Source of the DNA: Watersipora subatra
Taxonomy: Eukaryota; Bryozoa; Gymnolaemata; Cheilostomatida; Watersiporidae
Direction: 5' to 3'
Assembly (NCBI RefSeq): GCF_963576615.1
Contig: NC_088711.1
Location: 5,518,001-5,582,000 of the forward strand
DNA: 64,000 nt
Both the position numbers and the translations under genes were made by a program. The notes beneath the pieces are model-generated. The model was not told the origin of the DNA. It saw only the letters and a program-made list of their open reading frames with translations, and ran no database searches. Of the stretch, positions 1 to 9,351 are shown one piece after another. Position 1 is the stretch's first letter. Each line of letters begins with the position of its first letter.

Positions 1-1380
1 CAACTGCTGCACCGCAAAGGTTTGAAACACTGCAATGCAGATGGACTCAGCCGGCAGGTCTGCCATGATTGCCAGCAGTGCCAAAGAATGTTCCCCGATC
101 AGAAACCGATGATGCAACAACTACAGGTTGACAGCCAACCTTTGGATTGTTCCACAGCTGCTTGTGCTACTCAGGGGAAGATTGATGTCGTTGATATTGC
201 TCAGGCGCAGAAGATAGATGAGCAAATCAAAGAGGTTTATCAGGCTGTGAGAGAAGAGGCTACCATTTCTGGTAGAGAGCTTGGTTGGCATGCACAAAAG
301 CTGCTCAGACTTTGGGAGCATTTGAGATTGACTGAGGAGGGTGTGCTACAGGTAAATCTGCCTCAGAGGAGCTCGCGGACGTGGAGGACAGTCTGCCCTA
401 TGAGCATGAGGGCTGAAGTTATACAGGCCACTCATGCAGAAGCTCATCTAGGTTTCAACAAAACATTGGCGGTAGTGCGTCAAAGGTGGTATTGGCCAGG
501 CATGACAAGTCAAGTGAGGCAGTGGATCCAAGCCTGCCTACCATGTCAGAAGTCCAAGCCTGCCTCTCATAAGAGCCACAATACCAGGAACAAACTCTGG
601 GCAGGAAGACCCTGGCAGATTATCGCTGTAGACCTGTGTGGTCCGCTACCGGAGACTACACGAGGGAATACAGAAATTTTGGTGCTGGCTGATCACTTTA
701 CGAGATGGTATGATGCTATCCCCATTCCCGATGGACAGGCCAGCACAGTGGCTCGTGTGTTGGATGAGCAGATCTTTAGCTATTTTGGCATACCAGAAAT
801 CATCCACACAGACCAGGGGTCACAGTTCCAATCGGAGTTACTTGCTGAATGTTGTAAGCTGTGGAATTGTGACAAGACACAGTCCGCTCCATACCACCCT
901 CAAGGAAACTCGGTGGTCGAGAGGTTGAACCAAACAATGGGAAACTCTCTGAGAGCTATGCTCGCCGAATCAGAACACTTGGAATGGGATCAACTGGTTC
1001 CCCAGATTATGCGTGCAGTGCGCGCCACCCCCCATTCGAGTACTGGTGAGACTCCAAACTACCTCATGCTTGGTAGAGAAACACGCCTGCCCCATGATCT
1101 ACTCCTCAACTATCCGACTGGTGTAGACTGCTCTGAAAATGAGTACGCAGTTCGTCTGCAGAATGATCTACAGACAGTGCATGAGAGACTACGACAGCAA
1201 CAATTCCGTGCCCCTAGAACTGATGACAGTGAAGAAGAGTCTAAGTTTGTGATTGGCGACAGAGTCTGGCTCAAGTCATACTTTAAAGGAAAAGGTCGGG
1301 GAGCCAAGTTACAGCCTAAATATGTTGGGCCCTATTCCATAACTAAGGTATTCCCATTCCAGACCTACCAGATGGAGTGA
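1..1380 (+). CDS. Ty3/Gypsy-type LTR retrotransposon pol, 3' part: RNase H end and integrase (partial at window start)
   Basis: The frame is open from base 1, so the pol gene starts outside the window. The first residues (HRKGLKHCNADGLSR) match the end of a Gypsy RNase H/linker region. An HHCC integrase zinc finger follows (two His near nt 430-450, CLPC near nt 535-546). The integrase core has Asp at nt 631 (VDLCGPL), Asp at nt 811 (HTDQGSQF) and Glu at nt 919 (VVERLN). Thirty-five residues separate the last two, the classic DD35E spacing. A GPY/F motif (YVGPYSI) lies near nt 1321-1341. The frame ends at TGA 1378-1380, but the same frame continues in integrase-tail style to 1959, so this stop looks like a lesion or a leaky stop. 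The role is cDNA integration. It is a mobile element, not a host gene. Confidence 0.93.
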   Translation, partial: QLLHRKGLKHCNADGLSRQVCHDCQQCQRMFPDQKPMMQQLQVDSQPLDCSTAACATQGKIDVVDIAQAQKIDEQIKEVYQAVREEATISGRELGWHAQKLLRLWEHLRLTEEGVLQVNLPQRSSRTWRTVCPMSMRAEVIQATHAEAHLGFNKTLAVVRQRWYWPGMTSQVRQWIQACLPCQKSKPASHKSHNTRNKLWAGRPWQIIAVDLCGPLPETTRGNTEILVLADHFTRWYDAIPIPDGQASTVARVLDEQIFSYFGIPEIIHTDQGSQFQSELLAECCKLWNCDKTQSAPYHPQGNSVVERLNQTMGNSLRAMLAESEHLEWDQLVPQIMRAVRATPHSSTGETPNYLMLGRETRLPHDLLLNYPTGVDCSENEYAVRLQNDLQTVHERLRQQQFRAPRTDDSEEESKFVIGDRVWLKSYFKGKGRGAKLQPKYVGPYSITKVFPFQTYQME

Positions 1381-1959
1381 AGAGGCAAACTGACAGTTCA
1401 GCACGAGGGCAGGATTAAGCTTTATCGAGGAGACTTGAATGAGCCAGTGTCTGGATCAGTGCAAGACAAACAGGATCCTCTCCCAGAGGAGAATAACCCT
1501 CCAGTAACGGTAGAAGAGAGGGCAACTTTGGCCGCACGGCGTTCTGGCCGGAATGTCAAACAGCCTGCACATCTCTCTGATTATTGGCTAAATAGGATGA
1601 AGCGTGTTTCGCCACCAGATAGACCAATTCTGGGACAGAATTCTGTCTTAGGAGGGGACAGTGTAATAAAAAAAATGGATGATAAGTATGACACTGAGTT
1701 TCCGCCATTGTCGACGCAGAACAAAACCCTTAAAATGGAAATGGTGGCCCTGAGAAGGGCCGAGGTGGTTGGTGGGACTACTGGCACTCAGAAGTCAATT
1801 TTGGCTGGTGAGTCCAGTAGCCCGAGAGGGCCACTATCATCCCCGATGGAGTCTACCGATGGGCAGACGATCTTGGACTCCACTTCATGCCGTGGAGTAG
1901 GGCAAGCATCACGGGCTGGCCTCCAGTACGGCCTTCGGTCTTGCCGTGGCCTTTGGTAG
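1381..1959 (+). pseudogene. Continuation of the Gypsy integrase C-terminal tail after an in-frame TGA
   Basis: This stretch is in the same frame as the integrase. Immediately after the TGA it reads GKLTVQHEGRIKLYRGDL, the usual continuation of the GPY/F module (a beta strand, then a basic 'RIKxY' segment). It then becomes a low-complexity tail rich in R, S and P with no recognised domain, ending at 1957-1959. The first ATG is at 1438, but an independent start is unlikely. The distal part overlaps the probable start of the 3' LTR and an antisense zinc-finger ORF (1788-2252). Confidence 0.6.
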
Positions 1960-2192
1960 CGTTGCCCTCGGTGATGGTGTTGGCGATGGGGTGAACACGC
2001 CCTCGGTCTCTGGAATTCAGTCTGGGTAGACTGTGTTCTCCGGTGCTCAGCAGAGACGTGCGCATGCAAGAGAGGCTGAGTGGTGAACACCTCATCACAG
2101 GAGGAGCAGCGGTGTCTGTGTACACGAGCGTGCCTCTGTAGGTCACGCTCCTTGTGGCAAGAAAAATCGCAAAAGGTGCACAAGTGCTTCAT
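1788..2192 (-). CDS. Small two-finger C2H2 zinc-finger protein antisense to the Gypsy element
   Basis: The minus-strand frame is open from 2252. The likely start is the ATG at 2192, giving MKHLCTFC and 134 aa. Two intact C2H2 fingers are visible: C-x2-C-x12-H-x3-H (CTFC...HARVH) and C-x2-C-x12-H-x4-H (CSSC...HVSAEH). A long basic Arg/Gln/His-rich tail follows. On the same strand a TATAAATA box lies at 2231-2240, and a cAMP-response-like TGACGTC lies about 30 bp further upstream (2268-2274), so the ORF appears to have its own promoter. The zinc ligands and promoter elements are read directly; nucleic-acid binding is inferred from the fold. It could be an accessory gene of the retroelement or captured host sequence. 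Confidence 0.55.
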   Translation of the reverse strand: MKHLCTFCDFSCHKERDLQRHARVHRHRCSSCDEVFTTQPLLHAHVSAEHRRTQSTQTEFQRPRACSPHRQHHHRGQRYQRPRQDRRPYWRPARDACPTPRHEVESKIVCPSVDSIGDDSGPLGLLDSPAKIDF

Positions 2193-2230
2193 GCTTGTAA
2201 AAGCGAATGAACTGTAAATCAGTGTGTACC

Positions 2231-2274
2231 CATATTTATAGACAGTCAGCATGCGTAAGAGAGTTGATGACGTC
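2231..2274 (-). promoter_or_regulatory. Putative antisense core promoter (TATA box plus CRE-like site)
   Basis: Read on the minus strand, TGACGTC (2274-2268) is followed about 28 bp later by TATAAATATG (2240-2231). The zinc-finger ATG begins about 38 bp beyond that, at 2192. This spacing suits an animal TATA promoter with transcription starting near 2210. Inference from motifs only. Confidence 0.4.
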
Positions 2275-2887
2275 TTTTCTAAGCCTATAATCCGGCAGCT
2301 TCAAATTGCTGACTCAATGGATCTATATTACGTTCGTCGCAATTCAGACAAATTTGAATAGTCATTTATAAGGCGCACGCTTAACACTTGTCCAATGTAG
2401 TGTATATGTATGGGTTATACTAGCAATTTTTTTATGTTAATCATTTATTACCATATTGTTCTAAGATTTGTATGTTACTATACAAACACTAAAAATTATT
2501 AATACTCGTATTGCGTGATTAGTTAGGGACAAATGTTATCGTTTTTGTATTCGAAATATGTTATTGTGGAATTGGTTGACCTAATTACTGTGCAGCCAAT
2601 CAACTGTAGATTTTTTCTTGGGATTGCTATATAACCTGTCAGTTTTATCATTGCTGGTGTGTTACTGCTTGGTACTGAGAGATATAACACCAATAAAGAT
2701 ACTGCGTTCTTTATAATAAGCTCTGTTTGATTTTCAAAAGCAAATAGGGTATAAAATTCTTGTCACTGTTTCTGCCTTTAGCATTGTGATATTAGCCAGC
2801 GTATCATAGCTGCTTTCACTATAAATGCAATTGACCGAACATCAAGAATTATTGCGCTTGGCTTGCTAGGGTGTAACAGTTGAGAGA

Positions 2888-3320
2888 AGCCACCATCGAG
2901 TCTGTTTATCGGCTCACCATCGAGTCTGTTTATCGGCTCACTCCCGAGTCTGTTTATCGGCTCACCCACGAGTCTGTTTATCGGCTCGCCATCGAGTCTG
3001 TTTATCGGCTCACCATCGAGTCTGTTTATCAGCTCACCATCAAGTCTGTTTATCGGCTCACTCCCGAGTCTGTTTATCGGCTCCCCCATCGAGTCTGCTT
3101 ATCGGCTCACCATCGAGTCTGTTTATCGGCTCGCCATCGAGTCTGTTTATCGGCTCACTTCCGAGTCTGTTTATCGGCTCACCCACGAGTCTGTTTATCG
3201 ACTCGCCATCGAGTGTTTATCGGCTCACCATCGAGTCTGTTTATCGGCTCGCCATCGAGTCTGTTTATCGGCTCACCCACGAGTCTGTTTATTGGCTCGC
3301 CCACGAATCTGTTCATCAAC
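2888..3320 (+). repeat. 24-bp minisatellite, about 18 copies
   Basis: Tandem units share the core GAGTCTGTTTATCGGCTC, with a variable 6-base linker (CACCAT, GCCAT, CACTCC, CACCCA). Because 24 is a multiple of 3, one frame reads as repeats of ESVYRLT(I/P/H). There is no start context or flanking coding signal, so it is not treated as a gene. Confidence 0.95.
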
Positions 3321-3631
3321 TCATTGAGTTTGCGTGAACTCGCTCTTGAGTTGGGAGTTGGCTATCCTCAACGACCAGAATTTACTTCAATGTCCATATT
3401 ACTGACTAATTACTAATTACAATCTTGCAGAGTATATTTATACATGCTGCCTTAATCTAGCTGTTCTTTATCAGCCATCTACGTGTGCAGTTTGATCTTA
3501 TGATCAAAAGTTAGCTGACAACATTTTAGAACTATACTGATTTGTAAAAATAAATTAATTATATTTCATTTTGTGAGCGTGGGGAGACAACTTTACTTTA
3601 ATCGAGGATGGAACTATCGACAATCATTAGA

Positions 3632-3786
3632 CATGATCAGTAGTACTGGAGGTCAATGACAAGCACGAGGTCATGATCACTTCTGAAGGTCAATGACAAG
3701 CACGAGGTCATGATCAGTACTAGAGGTCAATGACAAACACTACGGCATGATCAGTACTGGAGGTCAATGACAAGCACGAGGTCATG
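3632..3786 (+). repeat. 37-bp tandem repeat, 4 copies
   Basis: Four units begin CATGATCA and contain GGTCAATGACAAGCACGAGG. The first copy carries a 3-base expansion (AGTAGTACT). Confidence 0.9.
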
Positions 3787-4145
3787 CTGTGGCAGTTATG
3801 TAGCTGACTATCTACTTAACTTATTAAAAATTTAATTCTTTGGACAACGCAGCATCACGACAATGTTTTCTGCTGAAGAAGGCTTTTGAATGAACTTTGT
3901 TTAAGATAGTCTAATACTCAGCATGAAATCATATCTTATTACCCACACAATTATGGGTTGGTTGCCATTCCATCTAACTCTTCTTTAATGTATTGCTCAG
4001 GACTTCAAGCCTATTGCCTGCTGTCTATCAATACAAGTAATATTGTATTACTGTTGCTATAGTAATATTATATTCCTGTTGCTATAGTAATATTATATTA
4101 TTAATAGTGATACAATAGTAATATTGCATTATTTTTGCTATAGCT
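3787..4145. other. AT-rich spacer with TAATATTATA repeats
   Basis: No coding signal. Around 4035-4140 the motif TGTTGCTATAGTAATATTATA recurs in degenerate form two or three times. Confidence 0.7.
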
Positions 4146-4186
4146 CAGATGCTAGCAAAAGTTAATATTACTTTTGCTAGCATCTG
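4146..4186. repeat. Perfect 17-bp inverted repeat (hairpin)
   Basis: Arms CAGATGCTAGCAAAAGT (4146-4162) and its exact reverse complement (4170-4186) flank a 7-base TAATATT spacer. It lies just upstream of the truncated LINE 5' end. Confidence 0.9.
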
Positions 4187-4202
4187 CTAGTTATATTATG
4201 GT

Positions 4203-5546
4203 ATGAAAATTGCAAGAATTAACCCTCTGTATAAAAAAGGAAACATAAATAAATGTGAAAATTATAGGCCTATCTCAGTTCTTCCAATATTTAGCAAAAT
4301 CACAGAAAAACTTATAAATTTCCAAATCATGGACTATCTTGAACGCAATAACATTCTAGACTCTAATCAATTTGGTTTTAGAAAAGGTATTGGAACAAGA
4401 GATGCAATTATTTCCTTTACAAACAAAACATTCCAAGCTTTTAACAAGGGAAATTGTGTTCTTGGTATATTTATAGATTTCAGCAAAGCATTTGATACCA
4501 TTGACCATGATATATTGTTATTAAAATTGAAGTCTATTAGTTTCAAATCAACAGCTATTAAATGGATAGAAAACTACTTAAAAGATCGGAGTCAAAGAAC
4601 AAAAATAAATACTACCCTTTCAGCACCACAAACTATAAAATGTGGTGTTCCTCAAGGATCTGTATTGGGTTCAACTTTGTTCCTAATATATATTAATGAC
4701 TTAGCATGTCAATTAAAAGTACTTTCACCAATATTGTATGCAGATGATACTAATCTTTTTTTTTAATCCAAAGACCTTCACAAGCAAATGCATTCAATAA
4801 ATGAAGACCTAAAAATCCTTCAGAGTTGGTGCAACCAAAATAAACTAACAATTAATTTCAACAAAACTTGCTACATTTTATTAAAAAACCCACAGAACTC
4901 GTACCACTTTGATGAACAATCTCTACTAATTAATGGTCATGCAATAAATAAATCTGACAATATAAAATTTTTGGGAGTACTTATTGACCCTCAGCTGAAT
5001 TGGAGCCATCATATATCCAAACTGTTAAAAGACTTTAGACCTTATGCTGGGTTGTTTTTTCGATTGTCTCAGTACCTCTCTAAGGATGTTTTGCTAATTC
5101 TGTACAATTCCTTCATCAATTCCAAACTCTCGTATTGTGTTGAGGCATGGGGAAATGCTCCAGACTGCTACTTAAACAAAATTAAAGTTTTTCAAAACCG
5201 TTTACTCAGAATAATTAACAAGAAAGCTTATGACTTTTCAGCTAATCCGCTATTCAACTTAAATAGAATTTTAACTATTAAAAAGTTATACAAATACAAA
5301 GTACTAATAAAAGCACACAACACATTTTACGAAACAAACAATAACAGGACGATAACACATTTAACTACTCGTCAAACACACATAAACCTAAAAATACCAT
5401 TGTTTAAATCAAAAGCTGGTCAATGTTGTTTGGATTATCAGGAGTCATTGCTATGGAATCTACTACCGGTTACTCTGCGTAAAATTGTAAATGCTAATTC
5501 TTTCAAAAATGAACTGAAGCGCTACCTCAGACAACCAGACGACTAA
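4203..5546 (+). pseudogene. 5'-truncated Jockey/CR1-like non-LTR retrotransposon reverse transcriptase
   Basis: The frame encodes a LINE reverse transcriptase without its endonuclease. Motifs in order are NYRPISVLP, FGFRKG, the catalytic DFSKAFDTIDH, GVPQGSVLG and YADDTNLFF. Thumb and C-terminal sequence follow, including FLGVLID and FKNELKRYLRQ. A TAA at 4764-4766, just after the YADD box inside a T-run, breaks the frame; translation resumes in the same frame at 4767. The 5' end of the element is missing from about 4200, as expected from incomplete target-primed reverse transcription. The copy is therefore dead. Assignment to the Jockey/CR1 grouping is by motif style and was not tested by phylogeny. 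Confidence 0.9.
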
Positions 5547-5746
5547 ACCAACTAGACATACTTCTGCTGACTCTACTTTCAGGTTCCGCGCCTTGATTAG
5601 CCTTGCTATTGCGCACAGGGACCTCATCATCACCTTCCCTGGAGTGACATTTTTTTCTATTTCTCTTGTCTTTGTATACTGTTAGAAACACTCTTCATGT
5701 TATTTTTTGTGGTTATATTATAGATGAAAATAAACAAACAAACTTG
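5547..5746 (+). mobile_element. 3' untranslated tail of the LINE
   Basis: Non-coding sequence follows the LINE stop codon and ends in an A-rich tail (GATGAAAATAAACAAACAAA) near 5725-5745, as expected for a LINE 3' terminus. Confidence 0.65.
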
Positions 5747-6040
5747 AATTTTTGCTTTGCTTTTATCAAACTTACATAAATATTCCAAAAACAGCTTATT
5801 TTTAGCTGCTCTGAAAAAATAAAACTAGTAAAAAAATTTTATCTTCCACTATGTACTCTTATATGAAGTATTGGGTAGTCAGCAATTAATATATGTAGTC
5901 AACAGCTTTCCAACAGTTTATTGTGCAAAGGCAAATCCAAAATAGACAAAAATCTATAATTGGTTTTAGCATAATCTTGAGCATGAAGAAGTTATTACTG
6001 CACAAAGTCTTTATTATTTTCATATCCCATGATCTTTAAA

Positions 6041-6197
6041 TATGACCTTCAAACATGACCTTCAAACATGACTTTCAAACATGACTTTCAAGCATGACCT
6101 TCAAACATGACCTTCAAACATGACCTTCAAACATGACCTTCAAACATGACCTTCAAACATGACCATCAAACATGACCATCAAACATGACCTTCAAAC
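6041..6197 (+). repeat. 13-bp minisatellite, about 12 copies
   Basis: Head-to-tail CATGACCTTCAAA units with occasional CTTTC or CATC variants. Confidence 0.95.
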
Positions 6198-7930
6198 TCG
6201 TTGCACAAGTCTGAGTAATAATATTTATGAAATTGCAAAAAAATTTTGCTAGTTATCCTCTCCTGCTAGCAAATAGTAGGAGTTATTTTAGGATGAATAA
6301 ATCCTTGCATCATTTTAGAAACAGTCACTGTGCGCCGTTCCAGTTACGAGGATAGATTATGAGTTCAGAGGCTTTACTTCCAGTTTCTGGGTGTACGGAC
6401 TGCAGAGGAAAGTTTATGCTCCTGATTACCCACAGCAAAAGTGTTGTGGGTGTAACATCCTTTAGCACCTGCATAGTAAGTCCACATAAATTATTCCTTT
6501 GACGTAAAAAGGTTGTCTTTTGTGAGAAATGCAAAGTGTTTTTTGCTCAATATAAAATGCTTTAGCATATGCTTTTAAATAGAAACCATAATAAAAGACA
6601 ACAGTACCTTTAAATATTGGCAATGATAAATTGATAATCTTTTTTTAAATCATTTCCAAAGTTTTTAAATAGTTTAGTATAAGCTGCTATTAATTTGATA
6701 AATTTTTATGTTGAATTCAGCTAGTCTGGTAATAGGTAGCCACAAACTGATTGTGACTAAATATAAAAAGTAAACGATAAAAAACAATAATTTCTGTTTT
6801 TTAATCAGCTCAGAAGTTTTAAATACAAATACATGTATTTAGTCACAAACTGATTGTTTCTGTACAACTGATTGAAGGTAACATAAAAATCTAGTAAATT
6901 TACTGCTGATTCTATCGGGTCATCACAACGGGCCGTATTCAGCAGCAGCCTGTTAGTTAGTTGAAGCAGCCAAACTGTCTGTACAGTATGTGGTACGCAT
7001 AAGTTATAATCACTACAACAGAGCAGTACATCTGTTAATTCTGTAACATCCTGTTAGTTCTGCCTTTTTTGTTTTAGACAATGCAGAGGAAAGCTTTAGA
7101 TCTAAGGCAAAGCTTCTATTCTTTTATATAGATTTTTAGATTGTTACTTTTCTATATTTTTATTTATTAATTATGTTTTTGTAAAAATAACATTTTCAAA
7201 TTTTCTTTTGCTGAAGATTCTTTCAGTCATTGTCCAGTCCAATAAACTTTCGCTCATTACCCTTTCTTAATATGATTGCACCAAAGATATATACCTTCCA
7301 TCATGTACACATTGCTAAAGTTTAACACCACCTTTTGTTGCTCCTCCTGTCCCATTTATACTTACACTTGTTATAGCGCAATGTCCTGCAATAACAGATT
7401 GTGTTCTCTATGAATACCTAGACTGTACTATAGGAAGTGTTGCAGCTCTCATTGGCAAGTTCGGAGGTCTATGGCAAAAAATATTTGCGTGCACAACAAA
7501 AGATCTGTTAGTCGAAAGGAAAAGCTTTTATCGCTTTTAAAACAGCAAACTCATTTCATGACAGATTTTTTGTGCCGACATAGCTAAATACTGTCTAATT
7601 ATAAGCTGTAGCAGACATGACTTCAGCCTTTTACTGATACATGTATTAGGTTAGTTCTAGGCATGGCTCAGACAAAGCCATATGCTACATGAAGCTGTTA
7701 CAATTATATCATGTTTTGAAGCAAATTTTTAAAATTTAAATGAAGTATAAAGAAAAGACCATATGACGTCATTGCTAAAGCTCTGTAAAATATAGCTTTA
7801 GTTCTAACCATTAAACTAGCACTGACTGGGGGATCGCTCTTGTCTCCTTATTTTTCCTGTAACTGAATAGAGGTCTGGTCTCATTGCGGTCAGCTCAGGC
7901 AATGAGTCAACTCAGGAGTTTAAGATGCAC
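6198..7930. other. Intergenic, no gene recognised
   Basis: AT-rich sequence with only short, unsupported ORFs on either strand. The longest (6325-6534, minus) has no recognisable motif. Confidence 0.6.
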
Positions 7931-7944
7931 AATGAAGTGTCAAG

Positions 7945-8165
7945 GTGATCTTTACTGTAATAAGAGCCGTGTCTGTCTGTCCAAAGCTACACTTTGAGAT
8001 CAGAAAAAACGCGACATACAAGAATTGAACTCTGGTATCCGGCTTTGCGGCCAGGCTCACTACCGACTGCCCGACTGGACCACTTTGCAGCATCATGGAA
8101 TAACTGTGCACATAGTTATTACACATGATGATCTCTCACAACACATGATACTGCCAGCGTACTAG
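7945..8165 (-). mobile_element. tRNA-related SINE, copy 1
   Basis: Read on the minus strand, a leader with ATCATGTGTAATAACTATG precedes a tRNA-like body. The body has an A-box-like GGTCCAGTCGGGCAGTCGG and a B-box-like GAGTTCAATTC. A tail ends GGCTCTTATTACAG. The leader and tail recur at 19935-20165, and the leader in degenerate form near 8300-8350. This supports a SINE family rather than a functional tRNA. Confidence 0.6.
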
Positions 8166-8184
8166 TCTTTGGTTTGAAGGTTTG

Positions 8185-8370
8185 ACAGCCGCAGTTAAAG
8201 GTTGAGAAAAAAAAGTGCATCGTTCACAATTCGAACTCGTGACACTCAGCTTAGTTGTCCAGCACACTACTACCTGCACTAATCTGTCTCACTGCATATT
8301 GGAATAATTTTAATTATTACATCTGACGATCTCTTACAGCATACTAGGCTGCCAGAGTACTAGTTTATAT
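8185..8370 (-). mobile_element. tRNA-related SINE, copy 2 (diverged)
   Basis: The same arrangement as copy 1: a leader related to ATCGTCAGATGTAATAATT, then a tRNA-like body with a B-box-like GAGTTCGAATTG on the minus strand. It lacks a clear GGCTCTTATTA tail. Confidence 0.5.
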
Positions 8371-9351
8371 AAAAGTGGACTAGTGAAAGTTTTGCTATAA
8401 AAATATTTACATATGTAATAAGGCTTGCAATTGTCATATTCACATGATGAGATAACAACCAAACCAGTTGAATAAAATATCAGCAGACGTCGCCATAAAC
8501 CTCACAAAGCCCGTTCAATAAATCTCCAGTCCAGACGCTATTTTTCAGACATTGTAATAGTTAGGTCTGTAGACCAATAAGCTGATCCGCTTTCTGAATA
8601 CAATAGCAATACTTAGTCATGTACAAGAATGCAATGATTTTTTCGAGTGATGAAAGCATATTGGAGACTCTGTAATAGAGAGGAGACTCTGGCGAGATTG
8701 AATTACTGCTGTCATACATACAGGACCTAGTATTATTGTTGTGTCACCAAATGTCTATTGAACCTTGTTACCCTCTTAGAATGACTAGCGACTTTAATCC
8801 ATCTAGAGCACTAGCAGTATAGCGTAGAGAAACTTGATGTGAATTTATTATGAGCTTCTCGTTGTATACTTCCATGGTAAATGAAGATTCTGCTGACCCC
8901 GCCCCCTTCCTAATTAATTAATGTATTTTGAAACACAGTCTACCTATTTTATTATCTGTACCTTAGCCTGTGTTTTTGTTTGTTATGCTCACATCTTCTT
9001 CTCTTTGTGTCAGTTTGTTTTAACTTATATCTTACGGTACAACAAGTTCTTTTGAAATTATTTATCAATATTCTCCATTGTTTCCTTGAGGGCTGATGGC
9101 TACAAGTGATCACAAGAAACTCTCATAGACTACTGCACATATGTCCTCACTGTATTAAAATGAAGAATTAAGGCATTTCTAGATTCATTATAATACAAAC
9201 AAAAGCCTTACAGCTTCGATATCACCTATATCAAGGTCATTTGTTTGTACAAAAGATGAGTAAGACACTGATAATGTGGGAAAAACAGCAGATGCAAGCT
9301 TATGAGAAAGCGTGAGAACCATCTGAACCATTCACACAGCAGACAGACTTC
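8371..9351. other. Upstream region of the lysozyme gene
   Basis: No coding potential. It presumably holds the lysozyme promoter and 5' UTR. No convincing TATA box could be assigned. Confidence 0.5.

Larger units (their letters stand above)
1662..2763 (+). repeat. Probable 3' LTR region of the Gypsy element
   Basis: A purine tract (AGGAGGGGACAG, 1650-1661) followed by TG at 1662 fits a polypurine tract and LTR start. Downstream are a TATA-like TATATAAC near 2628 and AATAAAGAT near 2692, as expected for a promoter/poly(A) region. The 5' LTR is outside the window, so the ends cannot be verified. A later start (TGTAGTG near 2394) is possible. If the early start is right, the antisense zinc-finger ORF lies inside the LTR. 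Confidence 0.4.

Noticed and set aside
2880-3416. 178-aa ORF with ESVYRLT repeats
   Set aside because: Open only because the unit is 24 bp; there is no start context and no non-repetitive domain.
6325-6534. Minus-strand 69-aa ORF
   Set aside because: No domain, no neighbouring exons and no motif that would separate it from chance.
8030-8110. Functional tRNA gene
   Set aside because: A- and B-box-like motifs exist, but the flanks are shared with other dispersed copies and no clean cloverleaf is evident; called as SINE.
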